Part shown: positions 18,512 through 28,136 of the stretch, piece by piece
Layout of the letters: each line of letters begins with the position of its first letter
Numbering within the stretch: the stretch's first letter is position 1
DNA from: Chloroflexota bacterium
Lineage (GTDB): Bacteria; Chloroflexota; Anaerolineae; UBA2200; JACIWT01
Direction: 5' to 3'
DNA: 64,000 nucleotides
Assembly: GCA_014360825.1 (NCBI GenBank)
Contig: JACIWT010000002.1
Location: 140,782 to 204,781, forward strand
Translations under genes and position numbers: made by a program
The notes under the pieces: model-generated
Seen by the model: only the letters and a program-made list of their open reading frames with translations
Databases searched by the model: none
What the model was told of the DNA's origin: nothing

Positions 18512-18539
18512 TTATATAACACTTTCTACCAGATGTCAA
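18511..18539 (-). promoter_or_regulatory. Consensus promoter of dtxR-feoABC
   Basis: On the - strand, TTGACA (18539-18534), a 17-bp spacer and TATAAT (18516-18511) match the housekeeping sigma consensus perfectly. The expected transcript start near 18504 leaves a leader of about 43 nt with TGGAG before the dtxR ATG. Confidence 0.85.
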
Positions 18540-18614
18540 ATCAGGCCCTATCGCATAGCCAGGTTTCAACAAGTTGGGTGTGTTTGGGAAATTTGACGCC
18601 AGAGAAGCGGGGTA

Positions 18615-18647
18615 AACGCCCTGATGAGTGGACATCATCAGGGCGTT
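18615..18647. terminator. 13-bp perfect hairpin downstream of acyl-CoA dehydrogenase gene
   Basis: Arms AACGCCCTGATGA (18615-18627) and TCATCAGGGCGTT (18635-18647) pair perfectly around a 7-nt loop. It lies about 90 bp after the stop of the acyl-CoA dehydrogenase gene and 75 bp upstream of the feo promoter. No U-run follows on either strand, so termination is likely but not certain. Confidence 0.55.
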
Positions 18648-18738
18648 CGTTCATCAGGATGGGGGAACTATTTCGTTTCACCACAATGGGATAGGCATGC
18701 ACCGCGGCGGCGCTATGGGGCACATTCGACCAAATGAT

Positions 18739-19977
18739 TCATTCGTACACTTTCTCATCTGTTGCCCCTGCCTCGTTAGCATCTGCCTCTACATCACGAG
18801 TATCGGTGGGCTTTTCCAATAGTTCTCGGTAATACTCGTGCTGGATCAAGAGATCCATGATCTCGTTCGTACCTGTCCAGATCAACATCAATCGCGCGTC
18901 CCGTAGCATTCTCTCGATGGGGTATACATTTGTGTAGCCTATACCGCCCATGATCTGCATGGCATGATTCACCGCTTGCCAGGCGGCCTCGGTGGCGAAC
19001 TTCTTGGCTTCCGAGACCAGCCGCCGTATCCGGCCAGGTTCATCGCCTGCATCCACTGACCGGGCCGCGGCATAGACCAGTCCTCGCGCTGCGTCCAGCA
19101 AAGTTACACCTTCCGCCACCTTAAAACTCACTGCCTGAAAACGCCGGATTTGTTGGTCAAAGGCTTTGCGTCGGTTGCTGTAGCGGGCTGCTATCTCTAA
19201 AGCCGCCCGACCCAAGCCAATCGCCCCTGCCGCGCTGGTCATACGCTCGGGGATCATCATCCGCCAGAAGACGTCCGCTCCGCCATTCTCACGCCCCACC
19301 AGATTCTCGGCTGGTACGCGGGCCCCGCGGAAATAGATGCGCCCCGTGCCCCCGCCCCGAGTGCCCATTAGCCCGTAGACGTGCTCCACGTCCACACCCT
19401 CACCGCGCTCCACAATGAAAGCGCTTAATGACTCATGTCCGGGCCCTTCGGGCCTAGTGCGGGCATATACCAGGAAGTAATCGGCGCCCTCCGCCCCTAC
19501 CACGAACCGTTTCTGGCCATGCAAGATGTAATGATCGCCTTCTCGCCGGGCCATGGTGGTACTGCCGAAGAAATCAGATCCGCCCCGCGGTTCAGTGAGG
19601 GCCTCTGCACAGGTCAGACGGCCCTCCAGAGTGGGGCGCAGATATCTCTCTTTTTGAGCCTCAGTGCCGAAGACGTGCAACGCTTCGCCAACGATGCTGG
19701 GCAGCGAGTAGAGGCAGGCCAGTGCTGCACCCAGCACTCCCACTTCCTCTAAAGCCACCATCTCATCGGTCCAGGCTAACCCTCGACCGCCGTACTGCTG
19801 CGGGAAGCGCAGCCCTAACAATTTTCGAGCAGCGGCGCGCTCCAAGAACTGGCGTGGATAGCGCACCTGCTCGGCATCCATATCCAAGATGAGTTGGCGG
19901 GGAATATCCTCTCGCACGAAGGCACGGACCTCGTCGCGTAGCGCCCGCTGATCGGGTGATAACATCGCGTCCAGCAT
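18739..19977 (-). CDS. Acyl-CoA dehydrogenase
   Basis: 412 residues from the ATG at 19977, chosen because GGGAGG lies 6 bp upstream; a longer frame to 20184 has no family support. It has the three-domain acyl-CoA dehydrogenase layout: N-terminal helices ([16 protein letters not shown]), a beta domain with the FAD/substrate motif [19 protein letters not shown] and a C-terminal helical domain with [34 protein letters not shown]. The catalytic-base region aligns with [10 protein letters not shown], which suits a short/medium-chain or branched-chain type. It oxidises acyl-CoA to enoyl-CoA using FAD and passes electrons to an electron-transfer flavoprotein. No etf genes are adjacent. Substrate chain length cannot be read from the sequence. 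Confidence 0.88.
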   Translation of the reverse strand: MLDAMLSPDQRALRDEVRAFVREDIPRQLILDMDAEQVRYPRQFLERAAARKLLGLRFPQQYGGRGLAWTDEMVALEEVGVLGAALACLYSLPSIVGEALHVFGTEAQKERYLRPTLEGRLTCAEALTEPRGGSDFFGSTTMARREGDHYILHGQKRFVVGAEGADYFLVYARTRPEGPGHESLSAFIVERGEGVDVEHVYGLMGTRGGGTGRIYFRGARVPAENLVGRENGGADVFWRMMIPERMTSAAGAIGLGRAALEIAARYSNRRKAFDQQIRRFQAVSFKVAEGVTLLDAARGLVYAAARSVDAGDEPGRIRRLVSEAKKFATEAAWQAVNHAMQIMGGIGYTNVYPIERMLRDARLMLIWTGTNEIMDLLIQHEYYRELLEKPTDTRDVEADANEAGATDEKVYE

Positions 19978-20027
19978 ATTAAGCCTCCCGTGTTTGGATA
20001 GTGTGGTAATTGTGGATGAAACGCCTT

Positions 20028-20037
20028 GAGTATACTC
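20028..20037. promoter_or_regulatory. 10-bp palindrome in divergent intergenic region
   Basis: GAGTATACTC is a perfect palindrome midway between the acyl-CoA dehydrogenase and GH13 start codons. It could be an operator, or its central TATACT could be a -10 element for the leftward gene, but no good -35 was found at the right distance. Confidence 0.25.
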
Positions 20038-20154
20038 GAAAGCGCTCGAATATGCACACTCGCTTGTGTGTGATGCCGCGTGCGCCATTTGGCGAGCGTC
20101 CAATTGAGTAGTATTATGCGCTACAGAGAGAATTCTAATGGGGGACCGAGCAAG

Positions 20155-22317
20155 ATGGATTTCAAAGTCATCGAAGACAAACACAGTGTTGCCCTACTCA
20201 CCGACAAACTGGTATTGGGGTGGGATAAGGCGACTGGTGCCTTGATTCAATTGCACCCTGCCGATGTGAAAGAGAACTGGATCGGTCACACCACCTCCAG
20301 TCCCTCGGTGGAACTTACCCTAGAGGATACATACCAATTGAACAAAACCCACTGCGTTTGTCACGAGGCAACTGTGGAGGGTGAAGCGGTCCATTTCACT
20401 CTCACTTTACGATTGGATGACCTGTTGGTGCGGGACACGTACGTCGTGGATGGCCTGCTGGTCGAGCGGCGGATTGCTGTGGAGAACACCGGCCAGCAAG
20501 AGGTACGGCTTACTGCGGTCTGGCTCAACGTGCCAGGGGCGTGCGTTGGTGATCCTGAGCAATGTCTGTTCGAGGCGCCGGGAAACACTGTGCGCCCGCG
20601 AGTGCCTTTCCGCGTGGCTGCGCGCGTGCACCGTGCCGATAGCGCCGCACCTTGTGAATTCAGCCCCGGTGTGCGCTGGGAGCGTCTCTTTGAAGGGGCA
20701 CCCGATTCGGGCCCCGGCATCCTTGCCATTCACAACCCGAGAGCACAAGCCACGCTTATGACCTGGTACTACAGCGAGGTCGAACCGGCCTGGCCGCTCA
20801 TCGATGGCTCTGACGGTGCACTGACCTTGATACACAAGATCGGCCTGGCCGACTGGCTTGCTCCGGGAGAGTCGGTCTCTGGCGGGAGCCAGTACATTTT
20901 GTTGCATCGCGGGACGTGGAAGGAGGCATTGGCGGCGCGTCAAGCGCTATATCCGCGTATGGGCACATTGCCACCCCTCTACGGTGAACCTCCGTCTTGG
21001 GTCCGTGATGCGGTCATTTATGAGGTGCATCCCTCCCAATTCGGCGGGTTCTTAGGTCTGGCTGCCGAACTCCCGCGTCTCAAAAGCCTGGGTTTTAACA
21101 CCCTATATCTACTTCCCTTCTGGTCCTACAACAATCTCAGCGGCAGGATGTGGGACCTCAATTGGAAAGCCTCAGGTAGCGTCTACGCCATGCGCGACTT
21201 CGAGGTCATTGAGCCGACGCTGGGCACTGAGGCGGATCTGAAACTAATGGTAGATACTGCCCATTCGCTGGGGATGCGCGTTCTCTTTGATCTTGTGACC
21301 CAGGGCTGTGCCCATGACGCCCGTTACGTCCAGGAGCACCCAGAATGGATGGCCCGCGATGAGCGAGGCGAATTGCGCTGGTCCCACGATTGGTCCGACA
21401 CCTGGTCCTTCGATTGGGCCAACCCCGATTTCCAGAACTACATGTTGGACTGGGCTATCAGACAAACGGTGAAATTCAATGCAGATGGCTGGCGGGTGGA
21501 TGCACCCCATGACAAGGAACCGAACTGGGACCGTCGCATCCCATACCACGCCAGTTACACCAGCCTGGGTGTTCTGCGCTTATTAGAACGCTTACAGGTG
21601 GAACTCAAGAGACTGGGGTCAGACAAGGTATTGCTTTGCGAACTCTACGGTCCGGTATATGTGAAATCCCACGATTTCTGCTACGACTACCTGCCCCATC
21701 ATGCAATGCACTATCTGGCCATTGGCAAACTGACGCCTTGGGAATTGGGCGAGTGGCTGTGTGACCATCGGGCCAGTTTACCCGCTGGTGCGGTGCGCGT
21801 CACTTTCACTGAGACCCATGATACAAGAGATACGACGCCCCTCGCTCTGGCACTGCGCGGTTCGCTTGTCCGCTGTGCCGAGGCCGCTTTGATCCTGATG
21901 ACGGGGTTTGTGCCCATGGTCTGGTCGGGCGAGGATGTGGGGTTGGAGGGCTACTACCAGCGCCTCTTTGCGCTATGGCATAAACACCCGATCCTGCGCT
22001 ACGGGGAAGTGCTGTATAATCGGGTTGGGTGCGATGATCCCAATGTTTTCGCGATCATCCGCCGATTCGAAGAACAAGCCTTCGTCGGGCTGGTCAACTT
22101 CTCGCCTCACAAGAAGACTTTTCATTTGTCATTGCCTGTAACTGAGATGGGCTTGCGAAATGAGATGAATTATCGTCTGTACGATGCTTTAGCGGGCGAA
22201 GACCTGGCCGAGGAGGGCAGATCACGTTGGACGGGTGTGGAACTCCAGGATGTCCGGCTGACTATGGAACCCTATAAGCCGCATTTCGTGTTCGTTAACC
22301 CTGAGGGTGAGTACTGA
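20155..22317 (+). CDS. GH13 family glycoside hydrolase
   Basis: 720 residues from the ATG at 20155, which has a G-rich Shine-Dalgarno (GGGGGA) upstream; an ATG at 20116 is a weaker alternative. An N-terminal beta-rich domain of about 280 residues precedes a GH13 barrel (about 290-620). The catalytic triad is visible: nucleophile Asp449 in GWRVDAPHD, acid/base Glu496 in LLCELYGP and transition-state Asp556 in TETHDTR. Region I is [11 protein letters not shown]-terminal beta domain completes the protein. There is no signal peptide, so it should be cytoplasmic and act on alpha-glucans or imported maltodextrins. It is paired with an exported GH57 enzyme directly downstream. The exact specificity (alpha-amylase, neopullulanase or other) is not clear. 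Confidence 0.85.
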   Translation: MDFKVIEDKHSVALLTDKLVLGWDKATGALIQLHPADVKENWIGHTTSSPSVELTLEDTYQLNKTHCVCHEATVEGEAVHFTLTLRLDDLLVRDTYVVDGLLVERRIAVENTGQQEVRLTAVWLNVPGACVGDPEQCLFEAPGNTVRPRVPFRVAARVHRADSAAPCEFSPGVRWERLFEGAPDSGPGILAIHNPRAQATLMTWYYSEVEPAWPLIDGSDGALTLIHKIGLADWLAPGESVSGGSQYILLHRGTWKEALAARQALYPRMGTLPPLYGEPPSWVRDAVIYEVHPSQFGGFLGLAAELPRLKSLGFNTLYLLPFWSYNNLSGRMWDLNWKASGSVYAMRDFEVIEPTLGTEADLKLMVDTAHSLGMRVLFDLVTQGCAHDARYVQEHPEWMARDERGELRWSHDWSDTWSFDWANPDFQNYMLDWAIRQTVKFNADGWRVDAPHDKEPNWDRRIPYHASYTSLGVLRLLERLQVELKRLGSDKVLLCELYGPVYVKSHDFCYDYLPHHAMHYLAIGKLTPWELGEWLCDHRASLPAGAVRVTFTETHDTRDTTPLALALRGSLVRCAEAALILMTGFVPMVWSGEDVGLEGYYQRLFALWHKHPILRYGEVLYNRVGCDDPNVFAIIRRFEEQAFVGLVNFSPHKKTFHLSLPVTEMGLRNEMNYRLYDALAGEDLAEEGRSRWTGVELQDVRLTMEPYKPHFVFVNPEGEY

Positions 22318-22417
22318 CGTCTACGGAAAAATCGGTCGTTCGGGCATTTAAGTGCCCAGCCACATGACATAAATAAGAGTTTTGAGTGTACGGTAAATTC
22401 GCACAAGGAGGAAGAAT

Positions 22418-25400
22418 ATGAAATCCTCGAGGGATATGCTCCTGTTGCTCATCCTCTTGGCTCTGGTTGCAGGTTGCGGGCCGACACCCACGCCAGCACC
22501 GCCAACTCCTACCGCCATCCCGGTTGAGCCTACAGCCACTGCAGTGTCCGAGGAACCGCTATACTTGGCTATCATCTGGCACCAGCACCAGCCTTTGTAT
22601 TACAAGGACCCGCAGACCGGTGTCTATGCCAAGCCTTGGGTACGCGCTCACGCTACCAAAGACTACTATGATATGTGTGCTATGCTTCAAAGTTACCCCA
22701 AGATCAAAGCCACGTTCAACCTGACCCCTAGTCTGCTCAAGCAACTGCAGGATTTCGTGGAACAGGGCGCTAAGGACTACTACTGGGTGTTGGCGGAGAA
22801 ACCCGCGTCCGAGTTGACTATCGAGGAGAAGGGCTACATCCTGCGCCGCTTCTTCGATGCCAACCCCACTAACGTGATAGGTCGGTTTCCGCGTTATAAG
22901 GCTCTGATGGCCAAACGGGGCAGTGTGGACTCGGACGCCGATCTGGCGGCCGCTATCGAGCGCTATAGTGAACAGGATTTCCGTGACTTGCAAGTTTGGT
23001 TCAATCTGGCCTGGTTCGACCCAGACTTTCTGGCCACCGAGCCGCTCAAGAATCTGGTGGACAAAGGAGAGAATTTCTCTGAAGAGGATAAGACCATTCT
23101 CTTCAATGAGGTGCGCCGCGTCATGGCTATGGTGATTCCCATTCACAAGCAGTTGCAGGATGCGGGTCAGATCGAGGTAACTATGACGCCTTATACGCAT
23201 CCCATTTTGCCCCTCCTTTACGACACCAACTTAGCCAAGATTGGTATGCCTGATGCCTCATTGCCCACCCGCTTTTCTTTTCCCAACGATGCTATAGCCC
23301 AGGTGCAGAAAGGGGTAGAGCGCTACCGGCAGATCTTCGGGCGTGACCCGCGGGGCATGTGGCCTGCCGAGGGAGCAGTGGCCCAGCAAATCGTCAAGAT
23401 CGTGTCCGATGCCGGGATTGTCTGGATGGCCTCAGGTGAGCAGGTACTCGCCAAGTCCATTGGTCTCGAAAGCTTCACCCGCGATGCAAACGACGTGGTG
23501 CAGCAGGCTGACCAACTCTATCGCCCTTACTACGTGCGAGAGGGCGATGGTCGTCCGGTGGGCATGGTCTTCCGCGATTTGACCATCTCCGATATGATTG
23601 GCTTCCGCTACTCTGGCATGGACGGTGCTGTCGCTGCCAAAGACTTTATGGCTCGGCTACGGGCAGCGAAGAACCGCCTGAAGCAGGAGGGCGCAACTGG
23701 CCCCCACTTGCTCACTGTTCTACTCGACGGAGAAAATGCCTGGGAATACTATAAGAACGATGGCAAGAAGTTCCTCCATGAGATGTACCGCCTGCTCTCC
23801 GAGGCCACGGACATCGTGACCATCACGCCGTCTGAGTATCTGGCAAAATTCCCCGACCAGCGCGCAATCGAGACCCTTTGGGCTGGTTGTTGGTTCACGC
23901 CAGACTATTCCACATGGATCGGCGAGGACGAAGAGAACACGGCCTGGGAATACTTACTGCGCGTCCGCAATCGGCTGATCCATGTCCAAAACAAATTATC
24001 GCCGGAAGCACTCAATAAAGCGTTGGAAGCCATGTATGCTGCGGAGGGCTCGGATTGGTTCTGGTGGTATGGTGCAGACCAGACCGTCGCCGATGAGGGC
24101 TCTTTCGACATCCAGTTCCGCCAGACACTGATGGACGTCTACGCTGCGATTGGCGAACCCATCCCCGATTTTCTCTACGTGCCTATCATGCCTGCCCAAT
24201 CTCCACCGCCCGCACGGGCTATCGCAGGTATGTTCACGCCGACGATAGATGGCGTAGCCGATGATGTGGAATGGGCAGACGCTGGCTATTACGACGAATC
24301 GGGCGGGGCAATGGCCCGTGCGGACGACATAATCAAGTCCCTTTATTACGGGTTCGACAAAAAGAATATTTACTTACGGGTGGACGGGCGGAGCCCATGG
24401 GCTAGTTTCGCCGAAGATCTCAGTGTTTCTGCCTACTTCGGCGTGCCCCGCACCAAGCAGGTCAGCAGTTTCTCTCGCTACGGTGGGGCGGAGCCAAGGA
24501 CGGTGTTAGGTTTCGGCGCGGCGGTGGAGGTGGCAGTGAACTTCTCCGCTGGTCAGGTGACTTGCACCGTATCCCGCCCGTCGGGTGGGCAATGGGGCCG
24601 CGGACAGCCCCTCGACACCTTCGCTGTCCGGGGCGAAGTGCTCGAACTCGCCGTGCCCTACGATGTCCTGGGCGAGTTGGAGGCGGGGGATAAGGTGCCC
24701 ATTTACGTCGTGGTCAGTCGTGCTAACACCGACATAGACACAGCACCTTCCGGGGGCCCAGCCATGGTCATTGTGCCTGACATCAGTGCTATCACACCGG
24801 TGCTTGTCATAGATGACCCAGCGGGCGATGACAATGGCCCCGGAACTTACACTTATCCCACCGACAGTGTGTTCAAGCCACAAGTGTTTGACCTGGCACA
24901 GTTCACAGCAGGCTACGATGAGAAGGGCAATGCCGTGTTCACTTTTGTAATGTATGGCCCCATCCAGAACGTCTGGGGATCTGGCAATGGTCTCTCTGTA
25001 CAGGCCTTCGATGTGTACATAGATGTGGACCATCAGCCCGGTTCGGGTCGGCGGTTGCTTTTGCCTGGGCGTAACGCTGCTGTGGCATCAGAGGACGCTT
25101 GGGATTATGCCATCTGGGCAGAAGGTTGGACGCCCGGAGTCTTCAAGGTAGGTGCGGATGGTAATCCCCTGCAGATAAGTGCAGACATGAAAATCGTGGT
25201 GGACCCGGTGCTCAAGAAAGCCACCGTTCGCGTGCCATTGGCTGCTCTCGGTGGCGGCGACCCGACCACCTGGGGCTATCTGGCAGCGGTCTGCGGGCAA
25301 GAAGGCTATCCCGCGCCAGGGGTGTGGCGCCTCCGCGATGTGGAGCCAATGGCTGCCCAATGGCGTTTCGGCGGCGGCCCTGCCGATACCAATCACACGC

Positions 25401-25543
25401 GCATCATAGACCTGGCATTGCCAGTGAACTACACCCCTGACCAGGCGACGCTCCTGAGCAAGTACTCGCCATCACAAGAGCCGAACATGGATAAACTCAC
25501 ACCCGACGACTTCGCTCAAGTGCCAATGATGCGCGTTCAATAG
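22418..25543 (+). CDS. GH57 family glycosidase lipoprotein with C-terminal binding domains
   Basis: 1041 residues; ATG at 22418 with AAGGAGG 6 bp upstream. An N-terminal lipoprotein signal ends in the lipobox LVAGC and is followed by a Pro/Thr-rich linker. The GH57 catalytic domain (about 48-520) shows motif 1 IIWHQHQP, motif 2 GQIEV, motif 3 GMWPAEGAV with the nucleophile Glu318 and motif 4 LLDGENAWEY with the acid Asp437. The last 400 residues hold two beta domains, the second resembling the C-terminal domain of glucodextranase-type enzymes (DDPAGDDNGPG, AFDVYIDVDHQPGSGRRLL). The enzyme probably sits on the outside of the cell and attacks alpha-glucan polymers, feeding oligosaccharides to the cytoplasmic GH13 enzyme encoded upstream. 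Confidence 0.9.
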   Translation: MKSSRDMLLLLILLALVAGCGPTPTPAPPTPTAIPVEPTATAVSEEPLYLAIIWHQHQPLYYKDPQTGVYAKPWVRAHATKDYYDMCAMLQSYPKIKATFNLTPSLLKQLQDFVEQGAKDYYWVLAEKPASELTIEEKGYILRRFFDANPTNVIGRFPRYKALMAKRGSVDSDADLAAAIERYSEQDFRDLQVWFNLAWFDPDFLATEPLKNLVDKGENFSEEDKTILFNEVRRVMAMVIPIHKQLQDAGQIEVTMTPYTHPILPLLYDTNLAKIGMPDASLPTRFSFPNDAIAQVQKGVERYRQIFGRDPRGMWPAEGAVAQQIVKIVSDAGIVWMASGEQVLAKSIGLESFTRDANDVVQQADQLYRPYYVREGDGRPVGMVFRDLTISDMIGFRYSGMDGAVAAKDFMARLRAAKNRLKQEGATGPHLLTVLLDGENAWEYYKNDGKKFLHEMYRLLSEATDIVTITPSEYLAKFPDQRAIETLWAGCWFTPDYSTWIGEDEENTAWEYLLRVRNRLIHVQNKLSPEALNKALEAMYAAEGSDWFWWYGADQTVADEGSFDIQFRQTLMDVYAAIGEPIPDFLYVPIMPAQSPPPARAIAGMFTPTIDGVADDVEWADAGYYDESGGAMARADDIIKSLYYGFDKKNIYLRVDGRSPWASFAEDLSVSAYFGVPRTKQVSSFSRYGGAEPRTVLGFGAAVEVAVNFSAGQVTCTVSRPSGGQWGRGQPLDTFAVRGEVLELAVPYDVLGELEAGDKVPIYVVVSRANTDIDTAPSGGPAMVIVPDISAITPVLVIDDPAGDDNGPGTYTYPTDSVFKPQVFDLAQFTAGYDEKGNAVFTFVMYGPIQNVWGSGNGLSVQAFDVYIDVDHQPGSGRRLLLPGRNAAVASEDAWDYAIWAEGWTPGVFKVGADGNPLQISADMKIVVDPVLKKATVRVPLAALGGGDPTTWGYLAAVCGQEGYPAPGVWRLRDVEPMAAQWRFGGGPADTNHTRIIDLALPVNYTPDQATLLSKYSPSQEPNMDKLTPDDFAQVPMMRVQ

Positions 25544-25554
25544 CAAGCCGCGCA

Positions 25555-25588
25555 GAGGGGGCGCAGACTCACGAATCTGCGCCCCCTC
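25555..25588. terminator. Strong bidirectional terminator hairpin
   Basis: A perfect 13-bp GC-rich stem (GAGGGGGCGCAGA 25555-25567, TCTGCGCCCCCTC 25576-25588) with an 8-nt loop lies 12 bp after the GH57 stop. It also lies downstream of the nth gene on the other strand. A clear U-run is missing, but stem strength and position between convergent genes support termination. Confidence 0.75.
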
Positions 25589-25625
25589 AACTGTAGTAGG
25601 TGACCCGCCCGGAGTGCGATTCCCA

Positions 25626-26369
25626 CTATTTCGGTGCTTGTCCCGTGCCAATCACACTCTCCATCGCTTGCCGAACCACGCCGCAGAAATGATCGCACAG
25701 ATCCGCAAGCCTGCAGATTTCACAGCGAGGGCGCCGGGCTTTGCAGACGCGTCGCCCATGGGCGATGAGATTGACGTGAAAGGGGTAATAGGTTTCCGGT
25801 GGCATCATCTGCTCGAGTAACAGCCCGGTCTTGCCCGCTCCAGTCTTAGGTGGGACGAGTCCCAACCGTTGGCTCAGCCGATGCACGTGGGTGTCCACGG
25901 GGAAGGCGGGCTTGTCGAGGGAAAACAACAGCACAATAGCCGCCGTCTTTGGTCCCACGCCCACCAAACGCACAAGCCAGGCGCGCGCGTCGTCTACACT
26001 CATGCCGGCTAAAAAGTCCAAGTTAAGTTCTCCCCGTTCCTCGGTGATCTGCCGTAAGATGGCTTGGATGCGGGGACCTTTCTGCTCCGCCAGGCCGCCC
26101 AGACGAATGGCGTCTATAACCTCTTCCGCAGGCGCATCACGGACGGCCTCCCAGGTAGGAAAGCGCTCCCGCAACTGGCGGACCGTCCGCTCTGTGTTCA
26201 CGTCGGCGGTGTTCTGGGAGAGAATGGTGTACACCAACTCACTTAGTGGGTCAAGTTGACGATGCTTCTGTTTGCGCGGGCCGTACTCCTCGATTAGCAA
26301 CTCGTGAATTCGCAATGCCTTTTGACGACGCCTATTTAGATCGTCAGGGCTTAACTTCAGGCGAGTCAC
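25626..26369 (-). CDS. nth: Endonuclease III (DNA glycosylase/AP lyase)
   Basis: 247 residues, GTG start overlapping the DUF362 stop by 4 bp. HhH-GPD fold with the helix-hairpin-helix LVGVGPKTAA containing the catalytic lysine, the catalytic aspartate in PVDTHVHRL and a C-terminal [4Fe-4S] loop C-x6-C-x2-C-x5-C (CKARRPRCEICRLADLC). It removes oxidised pyrimidines from DNA. Slightly longer than E. coli Nth because of extra residues at both ends. Confidence 0.93.
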   Translation of the reverse strand: MTRLKLSPDDLNRRRQKALRIHELLIEEYGPRKQKHRQLDPLSELVYTILSQNTADVNTERTVRQLRERFPTWEAVRDAPAEEVIDAIRLGGLAEQKGPRIQAILRQITEERGELNLDFLAGMSVDDARAWLVRLVGVGPKTAAIVLLFSLDKPAFPVDTHVHRLSQRLGLVPPKTGAGKTGLLLEQMMPPETYYPFHVNLIAHGRRVCKARRPRCEICRLADLCDHFCGVVRQAMESVIGTGQAPK

Positions 26370-27481
26370 TTTTCCACCGGAATGAGTTCGTACTGCCGAC
26401 TGCCCAGCCCGATGCGTTCTCCATGAGCCAACTGGACTCGCCAGTCATGGTCCGGCCAGAGCACGCCAAATTTGTCATTTGAGTTGGCGTTTTTTCCCAA
26501 GCGCGAGGAAGTGATCCCCGGCGCGGCATTGACCAGATCCACAGAAGCCTGATCAATGGCCACCGGATCCTTGCTGGCCAGGATGCCCAGGTCAGGGACA
26601 ATGGCGGCATCATTGAATCCGTAGCAATCACAGAGGGGTCCCACGTGCATCAGGAAGTTGAAAAATCCCACCTTGCCGGCTTTTCCTTGCACTGCACCCA
26701 AGGCATATTCGGCCATGCGTTCTTGCATGCTGTTCTTGTCGCCCTCGCTCCACTGGATACTAATAGCCTCATGAGGGCAAAGAATAGTGCACTCTGCACA
26801 GCCAATGCAAATGGTCTCGTCAATGTAGGCTTTCCGGTCTGATCGAAGGGTGATAGCCTGTACGGGGCAGGCGCGAATGCACAGTTGGTCACCTTTGCAT
26901 TTCGTGGGCTCCACCTTGGGTTTAATGGATGAATGTTGGATCTGCTTGCCGGCGCGGCTCGCACAACCCATCCCCAGATTCTTGATCGCCCCGCCAAAAC
27001 CGCTCACTTCGTGGCCTTTGAAATGGGACAGAACTATCATCGCATCGGCGCGGGCAATGGCTGCCCCTATCCTCGCTTCACGCAGGCGAACACCATCGAT
27101 GGAAACCACCACTGCCTCGCGCCCGGTCAGCCCATCGGCGACGATAAAGGGCGCTTTGACTGTGGCGTAGGAGAATCCGTGCTCGATAGCGGCGACGGTG
27201 TGCTCGATGGCATTAGAGCGAGGGCCAGAATATAAAGTGTTGCAGTCGGTGAGGAATGGCTTGCCGCCACGCTCGTATACCAAATCTACTACCTGCCGAA
27301 CCAGTGGCGGGGGAATAAAGGCTAGGTTGCCGGGCTGGCCAATATGCAACTTGAGCGCCACGAGGTCCCCCGGGGCTATCAAATCGCTGAAGCCAGCAGA
27401 TCGGAAGAGACGGACTACTTTCCCGGCGAGATTGCGCTTAGAGCCCGTGCGCATGTCGGCGAAATAGACCTTGCTGCTCAT
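26366..27481 (-). CDS. DUF362 protein with two [4Fe-4S] ferredoxin motifs
   Basis: 371 residues. The DUF362 domain (LVALKLHIGQPGNLAFIPP, LSHFKGHEVSGFGGAIKNLGMG) surrounds a bacterial ferredoxin pair (CKGDQLCIRACPVQA and CIGCAECTILCPHEA, about residues 195-245). Proteins of this family are probably iron-sulfur oxidoreductases or cluster carriers; their reaction is not established. The gene lies between marR and nth in a tight - strand operon. Confidence 0.85.
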   Translation of the reverse strand: MSSKVYFADMRTGSKRNLAGKVVRLFRSAGFSDLIAPGDLVALKLHIGQPGNLAFIPPPLVRQVVDLVYERGGKPFLTDCNTLYSGPRSNAIEHTVAAIEHGFSYATVKAPFIVADGLTGREAVVVSIDGVRLREARIGAAIARADAMIVLSHFKGHEVSGFGGAIKNLGMGCASRAGKQIQHSSIKPKVEPTKCKGDQLCIRACPVQAITLRSDRKAYIDETICIGCAECTILCPHEAISIQWSEGDKNSMQERMAEYALGAVQGKAGKVGFFNFLMHVGPLCDCYGFNDAAIVPDLGILASKDPVAIDQASVDLVNAAPGITSSRLGKNANSNDKFGVLWPDHDWRVQLAHGERIGLGSRQYELIPVEK

Positions 27482-27482
27482 G

Positions 27483-28001
27483 CTATACCCCTGCTACCTT
27501 TCTCCGTTCCTCGCTCTGCTCTTCTCTTTCTAATTCGCCTTGTAGGGCTTCCAGATATTTCGTCATAAGGGATATGAATTGTTTCTCTTCCTCGGGTTTG
27601 AGACGCGACAATGTGCGTATTAACTGTTTGCGTCGCGTTTGACGCACTTCATCTACTACCGCTTCGCCATGTTTGGTCAGCATGACCAAGACAACACGGC
27701 GATCGGCCGTTGATCTTTCGCGGGTTACTAATCCTGCCTGCTCCAGCCTGCCCACGATGCCTGTGAGAGAAGGCAACACTTGCATGGTATATTCGGCCAG
27801 TTCGCTCATCGCGCAGCGACCACCGATGGCGCGGATGACATTTAGTGTATGGAACTGGGGTGCAGTGAGGCCATAGAGACTGAGTGTACGCGCGAAGTGT
27901 CGCCGTTCTAACCACGCTGCGCGCAGGATGAGTTGTTCGAGGTTTTGCTCGACTTCTGGTGGCAATCCCGAATCTTGCAACAGGACCTCCCGTTCCCACA
28001 T
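27483..28001 (-). CDS. MarR-family transcriptional regulator
   Basis: 172 residues with a winged helix-turn-helix (LTAPQFHTLNVIRAIGG, MSELAEYTMQVLPSLTGIVGRLEQAGLVTRERSTADRRVVLVMLT) flanked by dimerisation helices. It stops 1 bp before the DUF362 start and so probably controls its own operon (marR-DUF362-nth). The ligand is unknown. The predicted transcript start leaves only about 9 nt before the ATG. Confidence 0.88.
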   Translation of the reverse strand: MWEREVLLQDSGLPPEVEQNLEQLILRAAWLERRHFARTLSLYGLTAPQFHTLNVIRAIGGRCAMSELAEYTMQVLPSLTGIVGRLEQAGLVTRERSTADRRVVLVMLTKHGEAVVDEVRQTRRKQLIRTLSRLKPEEEKQFISLMTKYLEALQGELEREEQSEERRKVAGV

Positions 28002-28016
28002 TATTTCGCAGCGCTA

Positions 28017-28044
28017 AGTATAACGGTGGAAATGGCTTTGTCAA
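28017..28044 (-). promoter_or_regulatory. Promoter of marR-DUF362-nth
   Basis: On the - strand TTGACA (28044-28039), a 16-bp spacer and TATACT (28022-28017). The -10 element is only 15 bp from the marR ATG, giving a very short leader without a clear Shine-Dalgarno sequence. Confidence 0.65.
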
Positions 28045-28111
28045 ACCTCGGGCTCTCCTAAGATCGCCGGCAACCTTTCAGTAGATCTGCTTGTTCCCAT
28101 GAGCCCGAGGT
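28045..28111. promoter_or_regulatory. 11-bp inverted repeat upstream of marR promoter
   Basis: Perfect arms ACCTCGGGCTC (28045-28055) and GAGCCCGAGGT (28101-28111) are separated by 45 bp. The first arm abuts the -35 element of the marR promoter, so it could be a regulator site; it could also be part of a weak terminator for the upstream hydrolase gene. Confidence 0.4.
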
Positions 28112-28136
28112 GGCGTTGGCCTATCCTCAGAAGGAT

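Noticed and set aside
20361-20943. Open frames on the - strand inside the GH13 gene
   Set aside because: They are antisense shadows rich in Arg, Ser and Thr with no family features.
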